Assembly: GCA_026413225.1 (NCBI GenBank)
Contig: CM048553.1
Span: forward strand, 45,858,001 to 45,922,000
DNA length: 64,000 nt
Direction of reading: 5' to 3'
Origin: Otis tarda
Lineage: Eukaryota > Chordata > Aves > Otidiformes > Otididae
The notes below the pieces were generated by a model. That model had not been told where the DNA came from. It saw nothing but the letters and a program-made list of their open reading frames with translations, and did not search any database. Position numbers and translations under genes: made by a program. The first letter of the stretch is position 1. Every line of letters begins with the position of its first letter. Positions 47,986 through 60,500 of the stretch are shown here, in pieces.

Positions 47986-48859
47986 AGAACACACTTTGAA
48001 GTATATTGAGCCAGAATGTATTTTAGAAATACTGAAAAATCTTCCTGTTACAAACATACTTTCCTCTATAAAAAATATTAGCTTGCCCTCTTACTCAGGT
48101 GACCCTTTCCAAGCCACTAGATAAAGGGTTTAAAAAAAAAAAGAACATAATTGAACCTTAAAGGAAAAGAAAATACAACATGAGCCACGTTGGTCTCTTA
48201 AAGTAGGCAGTGTCATTCTCAAAAGTGCACTGAAGACAGGGCAAGCTTGTCAACTGGTACCGAGAGCTTTTACCTTGATTCCATAATGCGCAGTTTATAC
48301 TTCATTCATACAAACTTTGATTTGTTCACCAATAGTAGATCAGTGCAATAGAATGATTTTGTAGTTATAACAGATCTTGAGATGTATTAGTACTACTGTA
48401 GAAGAAAGACTTCTCATGAATGACTGATGAGCTGAAGGAGTGAGACGGCTTTGTCAATGCTAGCAGCAAGATGGTTTGTTCATGTGCCACGCTAGCCTGT
48501 TGTTTGGCAGGAAATGCAACGTCAGACAGCATTTTGTAGTACTGCAATAAAATCTGAAGATTAATATCCTTTTTTTTTTTAAAAAAAAAGCAGATTTTAG
48601 AAATTTAGAGATAGGAGCTAGAATGTGCCTGGCATGCTCAAAAAGCCTGCGAGTAAAACTGTAGCTGCAACAGTGGCATTGTTTGTTTTTAAATACCAAA
48701 CAAAAAAGTTGGAAGAGGTGCAATGCCAGACTTTGCTCCCAGGACACTCAAATGGTTTGCAGCACAGGTAGCAGTAGTATAACTGTCTATTACTGTCATC
48801 ATACGGTTTTGTTTCTTGTACTCTTGTAGAGAGTTGGAAATATGTTACTGTTGACTGTG

Positions 48860-48907
48860 GTCATAAATATGAGTAAAGTATGAGTCATAAATACGAGTAA
48901 AGCATGT
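48860..48907 (+). repeat. 24-bp tandem duplication
   Basis: Two adjacent units begin GTCATAAATATGAGTAAAG and GTCATAAATACGAGTAAAG and differ at three positions. A small local duplication in intergenic DNA. Confidence 0.85.
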
Positions 48908-49200
48908 GAAATTTGCTTTTGGCCTTTAACATCGTATATCCTTACTTTAGCTAAGTTTTTATTGCTACTGATTTTTATGGTGAATGTGTTGAATATTACA
49001 GAATGTGGAAAGAAATGTAAAGTGCTGAAATGGTAGATTGTACAGGACTACAGGAGAGTCTCTGAAACCAGCGTAAATGGAGCCCAAATGTCAAGCTTAA
49101 GATATGGCATCTTCTGAGAGGATTCTTTTGAAAAAATCCCTTTTAAAATGTTCACTGCATGCTTGTTGTGGCAATATCTGGAGACCCATGAATGGGACAG

Positions 49201-49335
49201 CATTGTTCTGGGTGCTGTAGGCACAGTAAGAGAGAATCCTTGTCCTAAAAATTGTAAACCATTTGATTATGCAAGATGGGTAAGAAGAGGAAGAAAGGAC
49301 ATTATCCTGTTTGTGACAAGACATAGAGATTACTA
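49201..49335. repeat. Possible ancient amniote interspersed repeat
   Basis: The order TGTTCTGGGTGCTGTAGGCA, CAGTAAGAGAGAATCCTTGT, then GGAAGAAAGGACATTATCC resembles a diverged interspersed element common in reptile genomes (GCTGTACA...AAGAGACAGTCCCTGCC...CATTATCCCCATTTTACAG). I cannot name the family with certainty. Confidence 0.35.
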
Positions 49336-52300
49336 TTTTTCCTGCTTAAAATTTAAATTACTGTGAAAACAGGACTGCAGAAATTGTTTCCCGTATCTTG
49401 GTGCAGTACTTGAGTACAAGCCGTCTTGCTGCAGAGCAGATCCTCTGTTAATGAGAGATACTAGCTCTGATGAAGAAAAACATGGTTCCTGAATGTCTTA
49501 CCATTGCAATTTGAAAGACAAGCATACCATTCCCAACCCTGCTATTGGTTTCCTGCATGATTTCAAGCCTTGCCTCTCACTTTGTGCCTGGTAGGGAGGA
49601 AAGAATGAACTTGGAGTGAAAAAAAGGTACATAGGAAAGCAATAGCTGCTTTCAGTGAGAGTTCTAAGTCTTTCAATTTTTTTTTCTCCTGCTACAACCA
49701 TCAGGTTTTTCAAAGTCTAGCAGATGAAGAGATAACCACGATGTGTCCTTGAAAAGGAAAGGATTGGGCAAAAGGGCAACACTGGAAAGTACTTTCGCAG
49801 ATTAGAAATGGACATGGTAAAAGGCTGCTGCTTTTTCTATCAAAGTCAATGGAAAAACTTCATCTGACTTCCTCAAGAGCTGCTGCAACTCCTATATGGC
49901 AAAAAGAATCACACTTCAGGATAGCAGATTTAATACATCCCTCCCCTTGCTGACCCTTGATGTTGTGAAAAGAGGATCCACTGATACAGTCAATCCTAAT
50001 AATAAAAACTGAAAATCCATGAGACTGGGGAGAGGGGAGAGAAAGAGATACAGAAGTGCCTTGATGAGGGGAACAAAATAAATCTTTTTGTTTTAAGCAG
50101 AAGTGTTTCAGTTACAATTGCGTGGTGCCAGTAGCACATAATATTAAAAAAAAATTGTTAGTATATTATGAGAAGTGGCAGTGCTGCTCTTCTCCTGATC
50201 TCTCCAGTCTTTCCAGTTTGTTCTTGATCAGAACACAGCAAATCCGACCCTCATGGAGTCTGTAGGGAGGCTGGAGAGTTGGTGATCCCTATGTTTGGCA
50301 GCCTGCTGGGTTTATGGCATAAATCCCGTTATGTCTGATAATTTTAGTGCAACCTTTTCTTCCACTGCTGTTTGAAGCCTGGGCACAGAAGAAACATAGG
50401 TTTTAGAAAATAAACTGACCTAAAAAAGGAAGGAAAGTTGTCTGTCAGTGTTGGTTAGCAAAGTCTGTGGCGGTTGGGATGTGTACTTCTTGAGTAAGGG
50501 TAACATTAGGTATTGTTTGCAATGCAGTGAAAAAGGAATAGCTTCTGTTACTGTCAGCTGAACTGTAAAATAACTTCCTTCTGTCTAGACTGTCTCTGCT
50601 TTTTCAAGCTGTTTTCTGGCCTGGTTGGAGGTTTCATCTCATGTTTTGTGCCTGAATTTGTAGCTCTTATCATGAAGTTACTTATTTGTGCAAAAGTTGA
50701 TTTTTTTTTTTTCCCTCTACCCTGCTGCATAGGTAGAGTTTGACTAAAAAGAGTGAAGGAAAGGTGTTTGGGATTTTGTTCACCAGATGGCACTAGCCAC
50801 TAACCAGTGCCATCCTTTAACCCTAGCACTGAATTGTCTAAATCTTTTACACAGTGGTAGGAAGAGCTGGTAATGATTAACCATAGACAAGATAGCTGGA
50901 GTTGAGTCTTATATGCAAGTATATAAGTAATCTTTTTGTCTACTTAAATAGCTCTTGGATCTTGAAGAAAGAAAACAATTTTTTAAAAGAAAATATAGTT
51001 GCATCTCAGAGATACTTGACTTATTCTTAGCACAATGTGAGGGAGAGTAAGGTGAAATACTATTACTATTAATGGCAGCAGGGATCCTAATTGCCTCCAC
51101 CCATGAGGCAATAATTTGTTGCATTGACAACTTGCAGCGTGTTTCTGTTTAATCTGAGTCCCACTAAACTGTTACCTTAGAAACTACTGTGACTTAAGAT
51201 ACAGATTTCAAAATGCAGTACCTTAATACAATATTTTTTTAATGCCTTACAAATATTAGACAAATTTCTCATGGTATCAACTGCTCCTGTTTCCTTCCCA
51301 CTTCTTTTGTTTTACAGATGAGCTCTGGTTATATGGTTATATGGTTTATATGATGCTCTGGTTGAGCAGCCGTTCAAGCAGAGCTGCGCAAGATGCACGT
51401 GACCAGAGAGGCTGTCTCTCATTAATTAGTGTAAACTCAGCTGTAGTTTAGTTTGCCATTTTACAGTTTCTTCTACTCTAGTAATCCCCATTTTGTCTCC
51501 AGCCAGCCCTCCTCATTTCAGTGGAAAGAGGAAGAATACAGTAAAATTACATTTACATCTTGCTGGCTTTATATCTCACTTTAAACGTTGTGTGTTTTGT
51601 ATAGTCCATTACCAGGCAGCTCTAATAAGCTACAGGTAAAACTGCCTCAACCTCATTTTATGCAATAGTAATTCGTTTGGATATTAAATATTTGAATTGG
51701 TGTAAATGCCAGTGCAGAAACCAATTTGTAAAAATGCAGCTCCTCTCCTTGCCTTTCTTACACTTTCCCTTCTCTTTATTTAGGACTAGCTTATCCTTGC
51801 TGTTTGTACAAGTGAGTGGGATTCGCCAACCCCTGAATTAGGAGCTCCATGGAGGGGCTTCTTGGAGTGAAACCTGTCACCAGGCAAAGTGCAGAGGCTG
51901 TATCCTAGATGTTTTCTTTCCAGCAACTGGATGATAGGTAGAAATGGAGCAGACTAAGAGCTGCTTTTTCCTACTTCCCAGGGCAGTGGTGAGTGGGACT
52001 GACTGGTATGCCAGGAGAAGTGTCTCTTCCCACAGGCAGCCTCTTCCAGCACAGTTCTTCCCTGGCCCCTCTCCAAGCAATATACTTATCCATTAAGTCT
52101 TTTTGTGGGCTTTCTTGCTCAGAGCTTTCTCATGTATTACCAAGGGCCTGATCCTAAAAAATGCTGACTAACTTCCACAGAGGGACCGCAGCATCCTATG
52201 GGTTCAGGTGCTGAGACGTTTCAAGAAAAGGTTACTTTGAGCGATGAGTGGGAACTGCGATAGGGGTTTACAAGTGACTATTAATAATGCACTGCTGGAA

Positions 52301-55300
52301 TCCTAGACATTGTATTATTCTTCCTTCCCAGTCCACCAAACTTGTTCTGATTTCCACTGCGTAGAAGTAGTATCTGGTCTACCATTTCCTCTATAAATAG
52401 CTGGTGATCAGAAAGAAAACATGTCATTGTCATGTCATCATTCACGTGTCTGTACCGGCTGAGATAGCAGCAGACTAAGAGACAAAGCCAGCTGAGACTG
52501 TACTGGTATGGTTGGGCAGGACAAGAGGTCTTCCCTTTCTGGTTAACACAGGCTGCTAGGGTATCACAGAGCCATGGATGGGACTGTGAAGTCTCTCCAT
52601 TTAAGTTAAGACTGTGTTCACCCTTGGCATCTCTTTTTAGTAGATACTGAAGCAGCAATGGAACAGCAAAGACATGTTGAGCGGTACCCTGGACTGTGGT
52701 GTTTCTGTTGGCAGGTTGGTCTGTGTCACTGCCTGCAGCTCAGAGGAGCCATAGCCAACTCACAAGGGAGAAGGATGAGACTGGATGCTTGCTTTCTACA
52801 GTGCTTGCACCTAGCCAAGTGCTCAGAGCCAACACTGTACAGCCTGCAAGAGGGGTGCTAAACCTGGCATCTGCCCTTTGTTCAACAGGTTGGACCATCC
52901 TGGCACATACTTACTGAGGCTGCGTCCGATACATAGCTAGAAACAACACCATAACCCCAGCTTCCCTGCTCCCCACCCCTCCTGCACTCTCTAGCACCAG
53001 GCAAGACACCAGAATAACTTGGACAACTTGTTTCCTGGATGTGCAGTGCTTTGCTCAGCTCACAGCCTCTTCTTTTCTGCCACGTTCCCAGCGTGAAACT
53101 GGGAACAAAAGGCCTCCGGAGGCCTACAGAGTGGTCGCTCCCTCCTCTCTTCTCAGAAGTTGAATGGAAGCATGACTGTTCTGTGTTGCAACTAATCGGT
53201 GGTCACAGCTGCCTCTGAGACTGTGCTGGAGCATTGTACCCCCAAGAAACCGTGGCACAAGCAGTTGGAGTTGGATGCCACGCGATGCAGTGGCTCACGT
53301 TGTGCCAGGCTAAGCAATTAGGGTTCATCCACTGAGTAAAGCAGACTGTGGCCAGGCTTTTTGGCAGTGTATAACTATTGTACAGCAGATGGTACATGGA
53401 GTATAATGGACTAAGAAAATATTCTGAGTGGGGAAAATGTCACAGCTAAAAATGCCACTGCAGCTGACGTTCTCTGGAAAAGCAGAGGCCAACTGAAAAA
53501 GCCTTTTATGCAGACAGTGGGTACCAGCAAAAATGAAGACAGTCATGAGATTATTTTGTTTTCTCTCATTCTGAATCAGTTGATGTCTCTCAGACTTTTG
53601 AGGCATGCTTCACCCTCCAGGACATTAACCAAATAAAGACAAGAGAGGAGGTGGGGTGGGGGGTTGATGCTTTTGTTTTTAATACAGGAATACACAATGA
53701 AAATCGAAACTGAGAAACAGCTTTTTCCATCAGGGCAGTTAACATAGTCCTTGATGAATTGCCATACACTGATGTGGATCTGAGACAAAAAAATCAGAGA
53801 AAGGTTACTAGAGAACACAAAACTGACCATTTATATTGATCAATTTGCAAAGCAGAGGAAAAGATACAGGCCAGTTTATGAAATTTATGAAGGCTAAACA
53901 ACTGTCCAGGAGTTGTGGAGGTACTATAAAATGAAAACTACAAACTACAAGTAAGGAGATCTAATGTGGAAAGATATGCCAGAGCTCAAAACTGGATTCT
54001 TGAGAAACAAAACGTGACGATGCTGAGACTCTGGTGAGCCAAGACAATGCAGCATTTGAAAGAAGGATACAGGAACGCCTGTGGGTTGTATTATTTCCTA
54101 GTGGCAGTAGTGAGTATAGTTTGGACTGGAGGATGGAGCTTCAGGAAGGAAGGAAAAGTGGACAATGCTGCAGCTGAAGCTATCTCGACTGATCTCCCCT
54201 AAAGGATGTCTTAGCAATGAGTTACCCAGTGGGGCACAAACGGATATCACGTCAAAAATGGGAATATCAACATTGAAACAGTGCTGTTAAGGCTGAAGAG
54301 AAACAAAGCCTAAGCGATGATGGTAAGAAAAGTGAATTGAGTGTCTTGATAAATTGCGAGTGGGCACTATTACAGTTTGCTGGGGGGGCAGGAGTGGGGA
54401 GGACAGTAATTTTTACGGGAATCTGGGACTTACCTAGTTGTTGGCCTCTTCATGTGGGTATACCCGTTAGAGAGGTGAGAGGCAAAAAAAAAAGTGATGA
54501 AAGAACCTGAGAGTGTGTTCACAGATGAGCAATATTTGTAACACAGTACCAAACAGAGACAGTCCAACTGTCCTGTAATTCACACCCTTAGTAAAGTTCT
54601 CCTTGCCCTGAGGCTGAAGTTTGGGAAGATACAGGCAGATTCATTACTCTGGGAATCATTAAATCAATAGGGGATCAATGGATCTCCTTCTCTCACAGAC
54701 AGGGGTGAGATAGGTATTTTATTAACTGACTTCTGTCAGAGTCATCAGGCCCATGCAGTGTGTGAATGCTGATGAGCACCAGCTGTGCACAGCTGGGAAG
54801 GGAAGCAGTGACCCATCTTTTGGGAAGGCTCTCTGCAGGGTCCCATGTTACACAGGGGTGCATGGTTGCAACCCACAGACTGCATGGAGCGTACCTCTGT
54901 GCCTGCTTGGCTCAGAGTGATTTCTGAACCAGGAAATTAAGCTTATAAGCACCTCCTATCCAGCCCTCTTTCCCTTTTTCCACTACCAGGATTTAGTTGC
55001 CCCTGTTCTTATTTATCATTTATAAAAGACAAGCTCTACTGGTAAATGTTCTGGCAAAAGCAGTGCTGTCTCCATTGGTCCCAGTTCCAGCTGTGCCTCA
55101 TTTGCAAAGAAGATTGCTGGAGGAAATTGCTTTACACCCAACATGGGGTTAATTGCTCTTTATTATATCCTTGTTAAACATTTCTTTGTTTTTTTCTTCT
55201 AATTTTGTCATTTTTCTATTAAGCACTAACAAAAATGTTGACAATTCAGATTATTTTTCTTTCTTGAACAGTAACAGCCTTCTCTGGCTCCTCGTTACGC

Positions 55301-55588
55301 TGACTAGTGAGTTCAGGCAGTTTCATGACACTCTTCACATCCAGCTGTGCAGAGTACATCATCCAACCTCTTCCCTTCAGCCATTTGTTCCCATCTCAGC
55401 CAGCTCTTAGCCTACTAAAGATCCTAAATTGCATTAATTGTTCTGTCAACCTACATGTAATGCAGCCTGGTTTGTGAGAGTGCACAGAAAAAGAGGAAAC
55501 CTCATTCATTTTAAGCTTATGTTCTAATTTATTTCAGCCAAGTGGTGCTTGCAGACTTTTGTGCAAAGAAAGCACTTGTTCTCTCTAG

Positions 55589-55730
55589 AGCCAGGACCAG
55601 TGCCTGTTTCCCAATTTTGAGTCGCCTTCCCTTCAGAAAGTAGAGGTGAGAGGAAGAGCAGCCCAGCTGAAGAGAAGTGAGAGTTTTGAGGATGAGTTTC
55701 AGCTGTTTGGCAAAAGCAGTGCAAGACAAG
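55589..55730 (+). other. Exon-like segment, unassigned
   Basis: A 142-bp segment bounded by an acceptor TTGTTCTCTCTAG and an excellent donor CAAG|GTAAGTA. One frame is open throughout, reading SQDQCLFPNFESPSLQKVEV, then RGRAAQLKRSESFEDEFQLF and GKSSARQ, phase 0 in and phase 1 out. An alternative acceptor ATTTATTTCAG ends at 55,537. I recognise no family. It could be an exon of an uncharacterised gene or lncRNA on the plus strand, or coincidence. Confidence 0.22.
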
Positions 55731-57420
55731 GTAAGTACTACTGTTAGCTGTGCTCTAAGCAGTTTGCTTTGTTCCTGAGAGTTAGCTGGCCAGTGGGATT
55801 TACACTGTCTAGGTAACTCTTGCCTAACTAACTTAAAACTGGCTAGCAAATGGATGGTAGTGCCTTATACACACAAAATCTCTTTGGATAAACTTCAAAT
55901 AGCAGCTCCTGTTTCTTGAGGCGGGGGAGGATTAATCAGTAGAGAGTGCTGGGCTGTGCTCACTAGCAGATGCATATTGCTGAGTTTGTATACCAGAGCT
56001 AGCTAGGGCTACTCGGCTGCCAGCTGTGCTGCCCTGCAAGGATACAGGCAAGGGAGAAAATACTGGGTTAAGCAGCTCTGAAGGTATTTTGGTCACTTTC
56101 ACAGTTTGTTAAGGATGTGAGAAAAGGACCAGAGGGAGGTAGACCTGTTGTTTTTTTTTTTCTTGAGGCTTGAGTTTCTTGGCTGTTTGCTTGTTTTCAG
56201 CTCTGTAGTTCTCTGTGCTCTTGGGCAGGAGCATAGCCTGGCTGTCAGACTGGACTGAGAGCTGCAGGCAGTCAGAGGTGACTCCCCCTCTTCTTGTTTT
56301 CCCAAGGATCTCTAGCTGGCTCAAGGCTCTAGTTATAACATACCATTCAGCAGTGTGAGGCCCAAACTCTCAGTCAGTATAAATAGAGAGGATTGCTCAC
56401 TTAGCAAGATTTGGCTTTAGCTCTCAAGAAAGCTTTCATTGTCCTGCCCTGAGTTCCTCAAGTCCCTACGAAAATAAAAGTTGTTCAGCTGGCCTTAAAG
56501 AAGGGAACAAACACAGTACAAGAGAGACAAAAATCCACTTTGGACACCATTAGAAGATAAAATAAGCAAGGAGTGTGGAAATAAGGTTTCGTGTGCAACC
56601 TCAACTCTCTACTCTAGGCTGTCTTCCCAACATGGAGCCCACTTTCATAGTTTTCTTTTTTCTTTCTTTCTTGGAGTCCTGGTTCAGGCTGTTGTATTAC
56701 AAACTCAGTTCTTGTTACCAGAAGTGCAATCTCATTTCTCAGTCTTCTGAGTTACAGAGCTTGAAACAATGGCATAAATAGGATAGTAAGACCCCTCTTA
56801 GGTCTGAGGCTGTACTGTAAATCTATTTTAAGCCATTTTGTGGGGAGGGGGAGGATATTTGGCTATACTATGCAGAAGCTGCAGAATTCCTTTCCGCATC
56901 TGCAGTTCTTGGAAATGTACCATGTTACCTGGAGTTGATGGGGGAAACCTATTTAAGATTTCTTAATTTAAAAGCTCCTGCATTTTTTTTTTGTATTTTA
57001 ACAGAAATATTTAATGAAAATCTCCTGTGTTTTGTGTGTGTCCTTCTTCAGTGCTTGTAGTTTTTAAAGGTGTTCTAGGTACAATGCACATAAAATACAT
57101 TTTGGATACTGCAGACAAGAATGCATGCATGTAATGACTGTTAGTATTTGCAGGATAGGGATCTTAAGTCAGTAGGTGCGTTAGAAACACCTAGAAGAGA
57201 GATCTGCTCATCTGAGAAACCATACAAAATTGCAGACTCAAAAGCAAACTGCGTGGCAGATAAAAGCAATCAGTGTCTTTTGAACTTCTCACTGACTTTT
57301 TATTGCTTGTCAGTCTATGTATAAAACAGCTATGAGACCCTTGTCATACATCTTTTGGAAGGAAGAGTAGTTTGAAACCTCAAATTTATTTATTTCTCTG
57401 CATTTATTTTTGCCTTTCAG
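55731..57420. other. Intergenic or intronic segment, no recognised gene
   Basis: Unique-looking sequence between two exon-like segments. Nothing identifiable was seen in it. Confidence 0.4.
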
Positions 57421-57529
57421 GGCATACAGGTGTTTCTTTGCTGTCTCTGTGCATGCTCATATTGCAATCTTCCATTTCGGTGCTCGAGACTGGCCTGGCA
57501 GCAGCAGCCTGGCTCTCGGTCAGGCTGTG
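57421..57529 (+). other. Exon-like segment, unassigned
   Basis: A 109-bp segment with a strong acceptor (TTTATTTTTGCCTTTCAG) and a strong donor (GTAAGC). All three frames are open across it. With one base carried over from the segment at 55,589-55,730, the joined frame stays open and reads HTGVSLLSLCMLILQSSISV next. Protein-coding status is undetermined; a lncRNA exon is equally possible. Confidence 0.22.
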
Positions 57530-60500
57530 GTAAGCACAGGAGGAGGTATCTGGCAGATCACACGCTTGTTCTCCACCTCTGTTTTGAAACCGGGAGTGAG
57601 ATGGCTCTAGCCAACAGCCCTCCAGTTAGACCATGTGGATTTGTGAAAATAGCAATTTAAAAGTGCCTGGCTGAAAACCATGATTTAGTAGAAAAGTACT
57701 TCAATGTGCTTACTGAATTATTCCAATGTAAGGAATTCTTGCAGTCTAAGAATAACATAGCTTAAAAAAAACCCCTTACTGTTCCTTTTCTACTTTTTTT
57801 TTTCAAGCAGTTTCTCATTGTAAAGTATAGAATACAGCTTTCTTAGAGAAAGTGTTTCTATTTTTCTACCAGAAGAATCAATGTTTATTGTTGTGAAATC
57901 AGACTGTAAATATGTAACTCCTGAAAGGTTAAAGTTTATCTCTTGCATGAGAAAGCAAATTCAGGTCAGGAGTCCAAATTTCAAAGTTTTCTTTATGTAC
58001 ATTTATCTTAAGTTTTAAATATTAGGATTGTGGAGAAGTATGAGGATATGGACTAATAACATTCCAGATGTGAATTCTGGCTCTGAATTTGGTGTTCATC
58101 ACCAATGTCCAAGTTCCTAAAGTTTTGCTTATTTTTAATCCATTTATTTACTTTGTCTGCAGTCAAATTACCATAAAATTAGGAAACACATTAGCTACAC
58201 ATCTGTTATCAGAGTGGTTCCATCAAAGCCTGATTACAGTAATTTGAAAAATCAGATCCTGTAAGTGAAGTCTGTAGTATCTGTTTTCATCAGGATAAAA
58301 AGCAGCACACTTTTTTGAAGTGGAATTTATCTGACTCTGCACACTTGGAAACCAATTAGGAACAAATTCTCACTGTAAAAGCACAAGGAAGTGTGGGTGG
58401 AAGGTTGTACATCTCTTTAAAAAGGAACTGAAATAATACCCTTTTTACAGTCATGTTACTCTTACCATATGAATCACAGAATATACAGTAGAGAACACAG
58501 AAAACGCAGTACAGAACAGTATGGTACAGAACACAGGCTTTTGGGGGTGAGGAAGGTGCACCTGAAAAGAAGTCATAATAGATGAAAGGGTGCTCCAGCA
58601 ATGAGATACTGTTAAGTATTAATGGATTTGCATTTCTTATAGGTGATATGCAGAATTTTTGGACCCTGCATGAGACTTAGGTATTTGAGTCTCAGGTGTG
58701 CTCTGCTGTGTTGCCTTCAGCTCCAGCCTTGTGTGTGACTGGGATGGAGGAGAGGCCGCAGTGTTATGGTGCAGCTGGCGTAGGTTTTGGAGCCAAGGAA
58801 CCTCTTGCTAGAAGGTGATTTTCTACCAGTAGCTTCATACCACGGCCCTTCCTCCATCCTGCAATTGGAAGCCAACCTTGTGCCCTGCCATGTGATGCAA
58901 CTGGTGAAACCTTGCGTGTTTGACTGAAAGAAGGTGGGAAAGATCTTCACCTTTGTGCCCATGGGCTCAGATGAGCAAGCAAGCTATAGGGTGTGGGTGG
59001 CTCTGCAGTAATTTTCTGTGGGCATGCCTCTGTCCCTGGGGAAACACGGGGGAATTTGAGCTAACTTTGCCCTTCTTCTGGGTGTCTTTGTCTGTACAAA
59101 GAGAGTTGTAGTACATTATGTAATGATTTTTGCAAGTAGGCAAGTCATGACTAAAACCCTTGCTTCTGTATCATAACATTGTCCCTGCTGCTGACAAAGC
59201 TGTGGGGAATCCTTCTTCTCAGTAAGTGACCCAAAGAAGGTTACTCTGCACCCTCACCCTTTGGGGCTCTTTTGGCCTCTGTCCCCTCCAGCTCTGGCAT
59301 GCTGGACTGGCTCTTCAGCTAGGGAAGGGGCACAGCTCCCTTGAAGTCAGTGGAGCTCTGCTAACATATGTGAGTGGCGGATATGATCCGTTATTGTTGG
59401 TGTTCCCAGGGGCCGATACGCGTCCAGATGTTGTTACTGCAGGCATGGGATAAGAAGCCACAGTTTTGTCCTTAATCTGTATCTTTGTAACGCTGTGGTG
59501 GGGGGAAAAGGTGAAGACGCATCTTGCCTCCTCTCACTTCTGCTAGTATTTACTCATGGATGTGACAAGCTGTCATTTTATACTTTGTGTGAAAATCGAC
59601 ACTTAATTTCCCTTCCCCCTGTTGCATCTTGCCAATGTAGTTGCTGCATGAAGATATAGATTTGTGTTCATTTCCCTAGCAGATGTCACAGTGATTCAGT
59701 GCAAAATCTGCTTGGGGACATGGTTATAATTGAACTGTTCTCCAGGAAGGGGAGATGAATGCATTGGTATTTTCTGCTTCTGTTACAATACTAGAACTTT
59801 GTATTTCAGCTCATTGATCCAGAGATTTAACTTTCCATTTTGCACGAGAAGGAGGCAAAGTGCGCAAATGTTTTAAACACTTCAGAAATTCTGCAGGACC
59901 AAATATAAATAACAAAACTATCTGATTCTAAAAAATAACCTAGGCGATTTCTATGAGCAGACTCTGAACGTCCAGGCAGTGGCATATAGTGCAAGCTGCT
60001 CTTTCTAAGGTGTTTTGAGCAAGGCTGGATGAGAGGTACTGACATAACAATGTGAATTCAAGATGATGTTTCCTGTGCATTAGCTAAAGGTGTTTAGGAA
60101 CTGACTTGATATTCAGTGCCGTCGTGAAGTGACAGTTGTTCGATATTTAGATGCAAGAAAGTGTCTATGAGTAGAACATGAATACTGCTGTTATTTAAAG
60201 TAAGGTTTAATTAAATGCAGCCTCTTGTTACTCAGATTTTTGCTGGTAATTCTTATGTCCTTTTTTTTCACTTCTGCATCCAATTTCCATGGAAAAATAA
60301 TTCTCTGCTGAGGAAGTGGCTCAAGAAGGTTTGGCATTCTTGTAACGACAACCCAGGGGCACCGCTTCCCCCTTCAGAATGCAAGTTAATTACGTAGCTG
60401 GAGCAAAATAATACAGGAGGCAAATTTAGAAAGAATAAAAGGCAGTTATTAGCTGCTCACGTTGCTGCTTCTATGCTACTGTTTGATAGCTGTATAATTG

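Larger units (their letters stand above)
47986..55588. other. Intergenic segment, no recognised gene
   Basis: No recognisable gene. It includes a 24-bp tandem duplication (48,860-48,907), a possible ancient repeat near 49,201-49,335, and a short GGTTATAT repeat near 51,327. Frames such as the minus-strand one at 52,281-52,658 show no conserved-looking motif. Confidence 0.45.

Noticed and set aside
52281-52658. 125-codon minus-strand open frame
   Set aside because: No recognisable motif or splice context; within the chance range for this much sequence.
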